Positions 9,432 through 19,895 of a stretch of 64,000 nt of DNA are shown here, piece by piece. Numbering within the stretch: position 1 is the stretch's first letter; every line of letters starts with the position of its first letter. The translations under genes were made by a program, and so were the position numbers. Under the pieces are notes generated by a model. It did no database searches and was not told the origin of the DNA. It saw only the letters and a list, made by a program, of their open reading frames with translations. Source of the stretch: Entamoeba invadens IP1 (taxonomy: Eukaryota > Evosea > Mastigamoebida > Endamoebidae); contig NW_004440309.1 of assembly GCF_000330505.1 (NCBI RefSeq), positions 138,600 through 202,599 on the forward strand. Direction: 5' to 3'.

Positions 9432-10868
9432 TTAATTGAGTTCGTCATACTCGTTTTGTTTATCGAAGAATGTGCGCGAAATGGCAAAGGCGACTCTTGA
9501 GATCTCTGCGTCGTGGTGATGCGTGTAATTTGCAACACACTCCGCACACCCGGCTTCTTTCATCTTTTCTACAACACCCCCCTTCTCACCTACTAGAATG
9601 ATCTTCAACAACCCACTGAGGTACAACCGAACTATTCGTTCATCTTTCACATCAAAGTCCGCAAACAACGAGAAAATCCGCTCGTTGTTGATCAACTCAA
9701 AAATCATCAAATCGTCCGCAACAATCAAAAAATTGACGACTGTCCACCGAATTTCAGTTTTCACGTTCTCGCTCTGTAAAAAGTACTTATCGATGAGTAT
9801 TGTGATGATTTGGTTTTCCATCAACAGCTGCACAAATTCGGGCGTGACAGACAAATTCGACACAATGAAGGTACACCGCTCCAATATACACTCGTTCGTC
9901 TTTGGTGATAGAATTAGTGTTTTCAGCTTCTCCAACACTCCTATTTGGATAAAGTACTTAAAGAACTTCTCATCCTCGTACGCAAAATTATCAAATATTT
10001 TCAATATCGGCAATTCCGTCTGCGGATGTTGTTCGTCGAGTATTTCGACCAACCGGGGGAAGACATTCATTCGAATTAAGATGTCGAAAAGTTGTGTGTT
10101 TTTACAGAACATCATGATCCCCCAACAAGTGTCTGCAAGTGCGTGTTCGTTCTTTGTGTATAACAGTTTCAATGGAATGATCGGTTGAAGAAACTCGACG
10201 TTCTGTCGTTTGTTGAGGGACTTCATAATGTTGCAAAAGCAAGTTGCGTACGCGTCTTCAGTGTCTTCGTCTATAAACCCTTCGGCGTTCATTTGCGACA
10301 AAAGTTCGACCAAGCCAAGTTCAAAAATTTTGTCGACGGGAATTTCATGTTCCTCGTCGCCAATCAAATTTGTCAAGAAAAGAAGTACAAAGGGAAGGGA
10401 GAGGGGTTGCCGCTTTTTCGCAAAAAACATTGCCGCGGAAACAACATCTTGTGCGACGACAGGAGCGTGAAGTTGCTTTGGTAGTGTCACAAATATATTT
10501 GATAACGTGATGAATATCTTTTTGACATACAGTGGGCCTATCCCAAATTGTTGTAACAACACAAGAAGTGTTTGTGTGATTTGAAGGACAGTCTCATATG
10601 TCACGGGAAATATTTGGAAACACGTGGATATCTTAGAGAGCTCACTGAGCTCGTGTAATAGTTCTTGTGTGAAGCCATTGGCTTGTTGAATAGTTGCGAT
10701 GACCTCCGGAATAGGCCGCAGTGTTAATGGGTTAATGTCCTTTTCCTCATACAAAATACGCTGCATACCCAAATTTTGTTCACGACTTTGTGAACGCAAA
10801 GAAGATAATTGAAAAATACGATTTTTGACCTGACGGTCGAGTGTCATATCGACTCGTCCGTTTTGCAT
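9432..10868 (-). CDS. Divergent importin alpha (armadillo-repeat karyopherin)
   Basis: 478 residues. The N-terminal ~30 residues contain an Arg-dotted helix (RSQSREQNLGMQR) that resembles a weak importin-beta-binding segment. The rest is armadillo-like helical repeats, clearest around residues 250-400 (ALADTCWGIMMFCKN; LPILKIFDNFAYED; ILERCTFIVSNLS; EIRWTVVNFLIV), with the spacing and Trp/Asn positions of importin alpha. Importin alpha carries NLS cargo into the nucleus with importin beta. The IBB is poor in the usual Lys/Arg clusters, so cargo release or autoinhibition may differ. A GAAC and a TATA-like box precede the ATG. It could alternatively be another armadillo protein, but importin alpha is the best fit. 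Confidence 0.72.
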   Translation of the reverse strand: MQNGRVDMTLDRQVKNRIFQLSSLRSQSREQNLGMQRILYEEKDINPLTLRPIPEVIATIQQANGFTQELLHELSELSKISTCFQIFPVTYETVLQITQTLLVLLQQFGIGPLYVKKIFITLSNIFVTLPKQLHAPVVAQDVVSAAMFFAKKRQPLSLPFVLLFLTNLIGDEEHEIPVDKIFELGLVELLSQMNAEGFIDEDTEDAYATCFCNIMKSLNKRQNVEFLQPIIPLKLLYTKNEHALADTCWGIMMFCKNTQLFDILIRMNVFPRLVEILDEQHPQTELPILKIFDNFAYEDEKFFKYFIQIGVLEKLKTLILSPKTNECILERCTFIVSNLSVTPEFVQLLMENQIITILIDKYFLQSENVKTEIRWTVVNFLIVADDLMIFELINNERIFSLFADFDVKDERIVRLYLSGLLKIILVGEKGGVVEKMKEAGCAECVANYTHHHDAEISRVAFAISRTFFDKQNEYDELN

Positions 10869-10879
10869 TAATAAAAACA

Positions 10880-10915
10880 GTTCAATAGTTTACAAAAAAG
10901 GTCCGTTATAAATAA
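10880..10915 (-). promoter_or_regulatory. Core promoter elements of the importin alpha gene
   Basis: The minus strand shows a TATA-like TTATTTATAAC (about 10906-10916) and ATTGAACTG, with its GAAC at 10880-10883, 12-15 bp before the ATG. Order is as in other Entamoeba promoters. Confidence 0.5.
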
Positions 10916-12032
10916 TTAAATTTGGTAAGAAAAAAAATAATATTTTATTTTTAATGTTGTGATATTTTAAAAATACAATTATTTATTATTGCTTATTATT
11001 ATAATTATTATTACAAATTTAATAATAAAATTCCGTTTATTTTTCACCAAAAAATGAAATAACAAAAAGTAGATAACATCAAAAAAAGATAATTATTTAA
11101 ATTGATAGTTTTTTTTGAAATAACTAATAATTAGTTGAATTATTTTATTAATAATAAAACTATATAAATATAGTTATTATTTATACATTATAATTATAAT
11201 TCAAAAGTTTATTTTTAGAATTTATTAATGTTCAATATAATTTTTATTAAATTATACTATAAATGATATAAATTTGTTTTTAATTATATTTTAGTTTATT
11301 TTATTATTCGGTTTTAATTATAAATAAATTTTTATGATAGTGAAAGTAGTTTATATATAATAATTCAGTTATAATATAATTAGACATTAAATAAAATTAA
11401 GTTAAAACAAAAAATTAACACGATTTTTTGTCAAACAACATTTATTCACTGAAAATAAGTTTCAATATCTAACCATAAATAAACAAAATATGCAAATTCA
11501 ACCCTATCTTTTGCTTTAAACACAAATATTATGAATAAGTACAGAAGAGGTTATATATATAATCAATTAACATAGTAATCAATCTCAAACCACATTTGCA
11601 CTTCAAATTCGTGAAATTATTATTATTCATTATAAAATATTATTAAATTGACAATAATAATTAACAATTAACGTTTACGAATCATTGATGCACTTTTCAT
11701 AAAGGATTGCCAATATCATTAGACGTATTTACTTTTTGTAAGAAAAGCCATTATCATTTTGATGTAAGAAAATAAATAAAGTTAATATCGCAAAGCGATA
11801 AATTGACAAACATCAAGTTAATTACTCCAAAACCAATTTACTGATTGTGTTTATTATGAGATCTCTCAATACTGTACTAACATTTAATGAACAAATTAAA
11901 GAATAAATAACATCATTTTATAAAAAGAGTAAGTTTTTTTTGATTTGGGTTACTTTTCCTTAACATAGAATTGGAGAAAAAGTGAAAATTTTTTAAGAAG
12001 GGAATTAAAAAGGAAAAATAAAACTGATAAAA
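10916..12032. other. AT-rich spacer, no gene seen
   Basis: About 1.1 kb, extremely AT-rich, separating two divergently transcribed genes. I see only low-complexity A/T runs. Confidence 0.55.
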
Positions 12033-12602
12033 ATGAAAAAAGTCACGAAAGCCTATAAACCAGTATATATCACAAAAAAAGAGCGGCAAAAGGCCAAGAC
12101 ACGGAGAAGGATGGATGCAGAGTCGTGTCTTGTTTCTTATGTCATAGCTCTTCTATCAAAAGACAATGAAATTGTTATTAATCTCCCACATACACACACC
12201 TCTAAAACTCTGCCATTTCCAAATATTGCCTCTATCTCATCGAAAGATGGAAGAGTCGATTTTCAAAACTACATCAAGAAGAGGTTGTACGAAAAAATGG
12301 AGTTGGAAAAAACGATGGGAAGGATGGAAAAGACCGTCATACGAAGGACTCAGAACTACAGGCGGAAAGAGATCATCGAGTATATCGAAGACCTCTTGTA
12401 TATCCAAACGGGCATTATAGTGTTTCACCAACTCGAGAAGGCACAACTCATTTTTATCAACAAGGGGAAGGTGGAAATCGTTGCGACCAACAAAGTCATT
12501 GTAGAAAATGGCCACAAAATTTCCACATTCATTGAGACTGAACTTAACGAAAAGAAGATGATTACCTTACGACCTGAGGATTATTCCCGATATACCAAAT
12601 AA
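12033..12602 (+). CDS. Hypothetical basic protein, 189 aa
   Basis: Not recognised. The first ~30 residues are very basic (ITKKERQKAKTRRR near 14-27). A second basic helical segment lies near residues 85-115, and a more regular alpha/beta part near 120-185. No signal peptide or membrane segment. Base composition rises sharply above the surrounding desert, which supports real coding. The basic N terminus would suit RNA binding or nuclear/nucleolar localisation, but that is inference from composition only. Confidence 0.55.
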   Translation: MKKVTKAYKPVYITKKERQKAKTRRRMDAESCLVSYVIALLSKDNEIVINLPHTHTSKTLPFPNIASISSKDGRVDFQNYIKKRLYEKMELEKTMGRMEKTVIRRTQNYRRKEIIEYIEDLLYIQTGIIVFHQLEKAQLIFINKGKVEIVATNKVIVENGHKISTFIETELNEKKMITLRPEDYSRYTK

Positions 12603-14800
12603 TTTACTTTAAATGTAAATTGTTTCACTTGAGTGGTGTTTTTATAAAACAGTCGTTTGTAAAGTGTTCAGTTTTTGAATAAAGGTTCACCACGAGTTTA
12701 CCTCTTTTATTCTAATAAAACAATGATTGAAGGTTAAGTAAAGTACCCTTAAAAACAAACTTTGTTTTGTTCATTTGTTTAGTGTCACTAACTCTTTTTA
12801 TTAATATTTGGTTATAATACGTTCAAAACAGAAGTATTATTTTTCCGCATCGGCAATTGTGAAGCTTTGGTAATTTATTGTTGAAAATGTACGTAAATAA
12901 TCGGGATATCTTACAAAGTGATATGAATGTGATTTGTTTTGCGCTTCTATAATTGGGGGTCATAATTGTTAATTAGATAAATATTCCCGATTTCTTAAAT
13001 TTCAATAATGCAAAAAACAGATGAAATTGGCACTCAATTATTAAAAATATAATTATAAAATTAAAAATTTCGTAAAAATAAAGTATCCATTCCCAAATAA
13101 ACCAACAATTCCAAAAATTATAATAAAATTAATTACTATAGAATAATAATGTCAAAATTATGGGAATTTTTAGATAAGCCAAATTTTCAAACAAAATGGT
13201 TTTATATTTTTATAATTATATTAATTTATAAATACAAAATAATGATTGGGAGTAAAACCCGATTGATTTGCACAATTAGCCAAAATATTATTTTTTAACT
13301 CCCAATAGAAAATAACCAACGAATCAGATCGGAAATGTTGGTATATTTTTTGATAGTCATGGCATAGGTTAAAGTGGTTAGTGGTTGATGAAAAATCAAA
13401 GACATTTTGTCAAATGTACATGTCAGGTTTATATATATAATTGTTTACACTCCCAAAAATTTAATTGACAAAATCCGACTATTTTTAACAACCAAATATT
13501 CGATCTAATAACGTTGCTTTCGATAAATGTTATAATTTCAATGATTTGAAATGAACATTGAAGCTGATTGATAACAATTTAACTTTCAGTGTTATGTGAT
13601 TTTCTTTTCTGAAAGTTTGCATAAAATAGTGATGTATAAATAGGCTAAATAACCAAACTCTAAATTCGTTATTTTGAGATTATGAATGTGATAAAATGTT
13701 TTATAATAACTCATTCAATAAGATAAAATATATCGATTGTAAGTTACATTTAACTTATGTTTGATAACCAAACGATAATATGTTCATATTGATAAAATAC
13801 ACCGTTTAAAAATTACAACCATTTAATCAAGTAGGAATTAAAATGATATTACAAACCATATATTTGTTATTCATCTTTATGCAACATTTTGTTGCAAGAC
13901 GTAACAATTTCCTGGACGGTTGTTCCAATAAAACGTTTTTACTCATAACAACGTCAATTTCAATCTACGCACATTATTTAATCAAGAATAATACAACTCT
14001 TATTATTATTCATTCTCTTCTCGTGTTGCGGCAACTGATCGTTTAGTTCAAGATGATGTTTGAACCCTAAACACCGACATCTCCAACCGTTCTTCAAGCC
14101 AAACCAAAAAGGTTAGCAACCTAATGTGCCAACAAATCCACCTCTCACAAATCAAAAAGAAAAACATATTGAATTTATATAATCAATTGTAATTAATTAA
14201 ATGAATGTTTTAATAATTGTTATCTTATTTTTTGTTTTTTACATTATCATCTTTGCGATAAAAATTCTTTGTTTGGCGTTTTTTCTTCGAATAATTTTAT
14301 TTAAATCTTTTTCAATTTTTTATGTTTTCATAAAACAATTGGATTCTTAAAAACGACAAAAATGATTTTTGGTTGTTGAAATGAGTAGTGGTTACTATAT
14401 TAATAATTTTATTATTTAACTTTAATTATATTTTTGATTGTGATTTGGCACAAATAAACATTTTTGCCAAATCATCCCAAAACAAAAAGTTATCAACAAA
14501 ATCAATCGTTTCCTTGTAACAAATAAAATAATTTATTATAATATTATTATAATAGAATAATAATATTAACTCTTTCAAAACAACAATAAACCCACAATTA
14601 AAAATCTGCTCAACTTTTAAAAATATTGAAAAGTTATAAAAAACAAATTTCTTTTGAAATCTTTTTGGAATTATTAATTGTATAGTTTAATTTAGTTTTA
14701 AATTATTTATTTGTTGTTCTAAAACTTTTGGAAATACCTCATTGTCTGAAAATGGTTAGACACATTTAAAACAGAAACCAATAGATATGAATCTTTATAG
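12603..14800. other. Long AT-rich gene desert
   Basis: About 2.2 kb without a supportable gene. A 67-codon frame at 13843-14046 is probably chance. Small imperfect hairpins are present: AATCGGGA (12899-12906) with TCCCGATT (12985-12992), and ATTGGGAGT with ACTCCCAAT around 13244-13306. Neither has target-site duplications or other marks of a mobile element. Confidence 0.5.
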
Positions 14801-17800
14801 TTATATGTAATGAATTTGACTTTCCCCAACCTGTCCAAACGAGTTCTTTCCAACAATCTTCACATTTCGCGACAAGGTGATCGACTTGATTTTATCGAAA
14901 GGCCTAAAACAGTTGTCTCCAATCTCCGTAATACTGTTTGGTACAACAATACTACCCTCCTCAATAACAACATCCTTCGACGAATAAACCACGTGTGGTG
15001 TTTTAATAGCATTTTTGTTCATAACAAGGGACTGGTTATACCCAGTAGTGAATTCATAGGATTTCAGTCTTTTATCTCCTTTATAAATTTGTTGGAGTGC
15101 ATTGCATTCTTCGACAAACCCAATTTCGAGCTTTGTGATATCCTTTGGTATTGTGAGAGAAGTGAGTGTTTTGCACCCCAAAAAAGTCCCGCCTTCGATA
15201 TTTGTGATAGTGTCTGGAAGTGAAATTGAAGCCAATGAAGTGCAATACGAAAAACACTCTTTCCCGAGCTCCAGAGTGCCATTTTGAATAACAACCTTCG
15301 TGAGTGAATAACACCTCTTAAACGCAACAAATCCGATTCTTGTGACAGTCGATGGTATCGCAATTTCTTTCAATTTTTCGCACTTGAAAAAGCAAAATGG
15401 CTGAATAGAAGTGACTAATGGGGGTATTGCAATCTCTTTCAATGAAAAACATTTGTAAAACAGATTGAATCCAAATTTTTGGATCTTGTCTCCTTCAAAT
15501 GTGATTTTCTCCAAATTGGTACATCGATTAAAGCACGAGCCTTTGATTTTTACGACGCTTTTTGGTATAGTAACTTCTGTGAGTGAAGGACACGAGTAAA
15601 AAGCAGTTGATCCAATTTTGGTGCAGACATCGGGAAACACCACTTTTGATAATGAAAAACACGCCATACACACTTTATTTGGTATTTTCTTCAAGCCTGG
15701 AGGAAACACAATTTCTTTGAGGTTTTGACACTCGATAAAAGCAGTTCTCCCGATCTTTAAAATTGTTGAAGGAAGGGTGACATGTTCCAATCCAAAAGCC
15801 ATCAAAAACGCGTTATTCTCAATTGAAGTAATTGTTGTTGGGATGTCGCACGTTGTCAGACCAAAATCAAATGTGTAATTATCAAACGACTTCACATTGA
15901 AAGGTTCATCACTTGAAAAGAACTTTCCCATTGTATTTGAGTCTCGCTGAGTGTAACACAGGTGTGTGCATTTGACTCCGCATTGCGCCAAAATGTTCCG
16001 AGTCGTCAACGAGACTTTACTTGTAAAGACTTGTGTACCACAGTCAAACAATGTCAAAGCCGTGCATTCTTCAAAACACGAATAAAACAGTTTCGTTGGG
16101 ATGTGCGGCATCACAATTTCTTTTAATTGTGGCACATTCTTGAATTGACATCGCTTCATATTTTCAAGCCTCGATGGAAATACAACTCGTGTCAGTTGTA
16201 AACAGTCTTTGAACATCTCTCCATCAACTCCTGTGATATTCTCCGGAAATACAAATGCAGTGAGAGCTTTTGCTTCAAATATACCAGCATCAATTTCCAT
16301 GTCGCAGTCTGTTGGGAAGTGATACGTATTCGGTTGCGGGTTATATCGCAAAAAGTCGTCCTTTGTAAACACAACATTGTCGCATTTGATATCAAACCGT
16401 TCTAATAACTGTTTGTCCGCATACGTAGTCACCTCTTTGTTGTATTTAAAGGGTGCATCAACCCTCGTTAATGCCGTGCATCCTTCAAAAGTCCCGGTTT
16501 TTATCGCAACACAACTTTTAAATTCAATTCTTTCAAGTTTGTCGCAACCACAAAAACAGTTGCGTCCAATTTTCTTGACAAGAGGTGGAATTAATATAGA
16601 CTGTAAAGAGACACATCCCTCAAAACACGAGTCTTTAATTCGAGTGACAGACGTCGGGATGGCTATGGTTTTAAGTGATGTGCATTCTTTGAAAACATCA
16701 CTTTCGAGCATTCGAAGCGAACACTGTGGCGCATCAAATATTTGAAGCTTATCACAGCAACCAAATGCGCCACTTCCAATTGCAGTCACCGACGAAGCCA
16801 AAGCTATCGATGACAAATTTCGACATTCGTAAAAGCATTTTTCGTCCAAGTGAACGATGCTTTGTGGTATGAAAATACTTTCAAGCGTCAAATTTGATTT
16901 GAAACTTTCAGTCGCCAGAATTCCACAATCGAGCCCCAAAGGTATTTCAATTTTATCGCCTCCCAACCCTGGCATGAAGTTGACATTATAAAATCCGATA
17001 TCTTTATCGCAAGACTGGATGATCTTCTTTTCAAAATTTGAGAATTCGTAATAAAGATCGCCGTTATTATCGACAGCACTCTTAAAACTGGTGAGTGAAG
17101 TGCACCCCTCTAGTATACATAACCCTAATAATATCACACTCTTTGGGATTTCAAATGACTGAAGTCGTTTACACTTAGAAAAACAGCGCGATCCAATCTC
17201 TTTTAAATTGCTCGGGAGTTTAACACTAGTCAGTCCACAATTGCAAAACGCTTTGTTATCTATGGAAACAACTCTCTCTGGAATTTCTATCTTCTTGAGC
17301 GAACCACATCTCTCAAAACACGAAACACCAATGCGACACAATCGAGTCGGTAAAGTGACTTTGTCAAGTAATGCACAATAATTGAACGTGTGATTCCCAA
17401 TCATTTTTAACGTGTCGGGGAATGTCACCCGACTCAAAGACATACACCCAAAAAACGTTGCTTCCATCCACACGACGCCTGAGGGGATTTCGATTTCTTT
17501 TAACTGTCGACACGAAGAAAAACACATGAATGGGAGTGTTGTCAGTGTGTTTGGAAGCACCACACTTTTCAATTCATTGCAGTCCGAGAAACAATTGTTA
17601 CCAAGCGAAGTGATATGATTCGGCAATATGACTGCCTTGATTCTCTTTCCTTGGAAACACTTCTCTGAGAGTGAAGAGACCACTTTGGCTATTTCTGTGT
17701 TACTTCCATCAAATAAAAGTGGTCCGTCCATTGCTTCCGCACAGACATTCAAACACTTCACACCTTCTTTTTTACACTCCAGATACTTCTTGACACTCAC

Positions 17801-18052
17801 GGGATAACAAATGACTTCAAGTGAAACATTAGCCAACTTTTTTTCATAAGAGAAGTATAAGTAGTGCGTTTGAATGTTTGGAAACAACTTTGTGGATGTG
17901 ACGGGAATCGGGTTGTACCTAAAGAGTTCCAACAAATTCACATACTTTTTGCACACTTGAATGATGTTAATATAGTCGTTTTCATACTCAAAGTATCTTG
18001 AAACTACCATCATATGAAATCGGTCCAAATACTTTCTTCTGATCTCCGTCAT
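14801..18052 (-). CDS. BspA-like leucine-rich repeat protein, 1083 aa
   Basis: After a helical N-terminal ~60 residues the protein is built of ~23-residue LRR_5 (BspA/TpLRR) units of the form: small aliphatic residue, xxCFxxCxxLxxIxIPxxVxxI. More than 25 units are recognisable. The repeats are interrupted by non-repeat inserts near residues 320-370, 540-590 and 690-740. The N-terminal segment (YLDRFHMMVVSRYF...VCKKY) is the conserved leader of Entamoeba BspA-like proteins and resembles an F-box-like helix set. There is no signal peptide. In Entamoeba this is a large family, with some members reported at the cell surface. Ligand unknown. Confidence 0.93.
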   Translation of the reverse strand: MTEIRRKYLDRFHMMVVSRYFEYENDYINIIQVCKKYVNLLELFRYNPIPVTSTKLFPNIQTHYLYFSYEKKLANVSLEVICYPVSVKKYLECKKEGVKCLNVCAEAMDGPLLFDGSNTEIAKVVSSLSEKCFQGKRIKAVILPNHITSLGNNCFSDCNELKSVVLPNTLTTLPFMCFSSCRQLKEIEIPSGVVWMEATFFGCMSLSRVTFPDTLKMIGNHTFNYCALLDKVTLPTRLCRIGVSCFERCGSLKKIEIPERVVSIDNKAFCNCGLTSVKLPSNLKEIGSRCFSKCKRLQSFEIPKSVILLGLCILEGCTSLTSFKSAVDNNGDLYYEFSNFEKKIIQSCDKDIGFYNVNFMPGLGGDKIEIPLGLDCGILATESFKSNLTLESIFIPQSIVHLDEKCFYECRNLSSIALASSVTAIGSGAFGCCDKLQIFDAPQCSLRMLESDVFKECTSLKTIAIPTSVTRIKDSCFEGCVSLQSILIPPLVKKIGRNCFCGCDKLERIEFKSCVAIKTGTFEGCTALTRVDAPFKYNKEVTTYADKQLLERFDIKCDNVVFTKDDFLRYNPQPNTYHFPTDCDMEIDAGIFEAKALTAFVFPENITGVDGEMFKDCLQLTRVVFPSRLENMKRCQFKNVPQLKEIVMPHIPTKLFYSCFEECTALTLFDCGTQVFTSKVSLTTRNILAQCGVKCTHLCYTQRDSNTMGKFFSSDEPFNVKSFDNYTFDFGLTTCDIPTTITSIENNAFLMAFGLEHVTLPSTILKIGRTAFIECQNLKEIVFPPGLKKIPNKVCMACFSLSKVVFPDVCTKIGSTAFYSCPSLTEVTIPKSVVKIKGSCFNRCTNLEKITFEGDKIQKFGFNLFYKCFSLKEIAIPPLVTSIQPFCFFKCEKLKEIAIPSTVTRIGFVAFKRCYSLTKVVIQNGTLELGKECFSYCTSLASISLPDTITNIEGGTFLGCKTLTSLTIPKDITKLEIGFVEECNALQQIYKGDKRLKSYEFTTGYNQSLVMNKNAIKTPHVVYSSKDVVIEEGSIVVPNSITEIGDNCFRPFDKIKSITLSRNVKIVGKNSFGQVGESQIHYI

Positions 18053-18165
18053 ACTTTCTTGTCTTATGATTTTTTAGTGAAAAAAAGTAAAAACTCTATC
18101 TATCTCTGTATTTTAATCTATTCATATAGAAATTATCTTTTGTTCTTTTATAACCAATATAAACA

Positions 18166-19224
18166 TCACTGTAATAACCCTTTTGACATCATTAAGTTGA
18201 ATGAGACTTCTTGATTTGCGTTCACGTCGATGTCGTAGATGTCGAGCAATCCGCTTTTATCAATTACTATATGTCAGTGTTCAATCACTCTTACAAAAAG
18301 GTATAAAAGATAATAATATTATAATATTATATTATATAAATATAATATATTATTATAATATATACTATAAGACAAACCAAACAACTTCATCCCTCCAGTA
18401 CTCGACAAGAACGCAGCCGCGTGTTGTGTTCTCTCAAGCTTCTGTGAGTATATTTTGTTCTTCTTTTTAAGGATGTCATAGATGTAAATGGAATCCCCAC
18501 ATACAACAGTCATAATGACTTGTGACATTGAAATGAATGGGGGTTGTTTCAAAGTCGATCCCTGGTGATTGATAACAAGGTACTTTTCTTTCGATTGTAA
18601 ATCGATGAATGAGAAGCTTTGTTTCTTCGGACAAAAGACGACAGCGTACAATCCGCCAGAATGCACCACCAACGTCGTGATCGCACTTTTGCAACAAGTC
18701 ACTATCGAATCAACCTCGTTCTTGTCATTTGCGTTGTTAGTCAACTTACTGAACCCAATCGTCCCTTCTTTCTCTCCCAATGTAATCAAGCAATTCGTCT
18801 TCTCATAAAAGCCAACCAACCCATATGGATTCGCACAGGTCGGGTACCTAAGAGTAACTCCACATGAGATTTTGTGAACTATAGTAACTTGTTCTAATAC
18901 TACTATTAAGTACTTCCGCTTCAACAAAAGAGCTTTGACGTCGTTCTCGTATTTCTTCTTCAGAACCACTGAGGCACTGGAGTCGTCCCAAACTTCAACA
19001 TCATTCGCACGCGAGTACGGCGTCTTTCCTCCTCCAACGTATCCAACAACGCCGGTGGATTCCAATGACGTGATCAGTCCAATCCCACTCCCTAACGTAC
19101 GTTTATAACGGACGTATGGATCTTTCTTCTCCAGTCCATACACAACAAATCCATAAGTCGTACCAACTGATAGAGTCTTACTCTTGTCGTCAAAACAGTA
19201 CGCTTGAACTTCAATAGGCTCCAT
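18166..19224 (-). CDS. PROPPIN / WIPI-like WD40 protein (two exons), lacking the FRRG motif
   Basis: Exon 1 is 18378-19224 and exon 2 is 18166-18266, joined across a 111-nt GTTTGT...TAG intron; the product is 315 residues. Without splicing the frame runs into AT-rich junk. With splicing it ends in a proper blade (KLFVIDKSGLLDIYDID). Features of Atg18/WIPI proteins: FDDKSKTLSVGTTYGFVVY near 11-29, VGYVGGGKTPYSRANDVEVWDD near 60-81 (split), and KALLLKRKYLIVVLE near 95-109. PROPPINs bind PI3P/PI(3,5)P2 through an L/FRRG loop and act in autophagy or endolysosomal traffic. At the equivalent place this protein reads LVINHQGS, so the lipid-binding arginines are absent. Confidence 0.82.
18267..18377 (-). 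other. Intron of the PROPPIN gene, 111 nt
   Basis: Minus-strand boundaries are GTTTGT at 18377-18372 and CATATAG ending at 18267, with phase 1. Splicing restores a seventh-blade sequence. The intron interior is almost pure A/T. Confidence 0.82.
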
Positions 19225-19411
19225 TGACGTCTGTTTGATGTGTTCTTTCAGAGATTAGTTTCATTCAATTTTTGGTGGCTTGTTATATATAATTTTTTTA
19301 CTATAATCATCTAGTATAAGAAAATACCAGTAAATAAACCATTTTAAATTATAAAATATAGTTATTGGTAATGTCGTATGAAAGAGTTGAAAAAATGTAT
19401 CATTTTCCTGT

Positions 19412-19738
19412 TCAGTCGTTCCGACAACGCATCAACTTCTCAATCCGAACCTCAAGCGCACTGACCATCTCCTCGAGCTTGTCCAAGGGTATCTCATCAT
19501 TCTGAATCACGGCGTTTATTTTAAGACTTTTTGGGGCCGATGTGCTCAACCTTTTCTTCACTTCGTTCGACGCCTTTTGTCGCTCAGCCTTGTCGTTTTG
19601 TTTTGACGGACCAAACGCAACTTCGAGTAATAAATTTCTGTTCCGCTCGTTCCGCATTTTTTTGATGACTGACCACTTTCGGTCTTCGTTTGGGTTTTCT
19701 TTGTATGCCAACACTTCTCGAGTAACACCTCCCTCCAT
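19412..19738 (-). CDS. Small hypothetical protein, 108 aa, coiled coil
   Basis: Not recognised. Charged and Lys/Arg-rich; the C-terminal ~30 residues (LDKLEEMVSALEVRIEKLM) form a clear heptad pattern and probably a short coiled coil. It lies between the PROPPIN and Akt-like genes on the same strand, with its own spacer of about 160 bp on each side. The strong codon-compatible composition supports coding; the function is unknown. Confidence 0.55.
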   Translation of the reverse strand: MEGGVTREVLAYKENPNEDRKWSVIKKMRNERNRNLLLEVAFGPSKQNDKAERQKASNEVKKRLSTSAPKSLKINAVIQNDEIPLDKLEEMVSALEVRIEKLMRCRND

Positions 19739-19895
19739 TCGTACAAAACTTTTTTTTGATAAGATGACAACTTCTTTTTAGATTTTCAAAATTGTGGAGG
19801 AAAGAGAGAACATAAAAAGGCAAAAAATGAAAGGAAAACCAATGGAACTAAAGAAAAAAACTTGAGCGTCAAAGCGCAGAAAAAAAGAGAAACAA

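Noticed and set aside
12899..12992. AATCGGGA/TCCCGATT inverted repeat as a MITE
   Set aside because: Arms are only 8 bp and no target-site duplication flanks them.
13843..14046. 67-codon plus-strand frame, hydrophobic
   Set aside because: Short, low-complexity and typical of AT-rich chance translation; no supporting signals.
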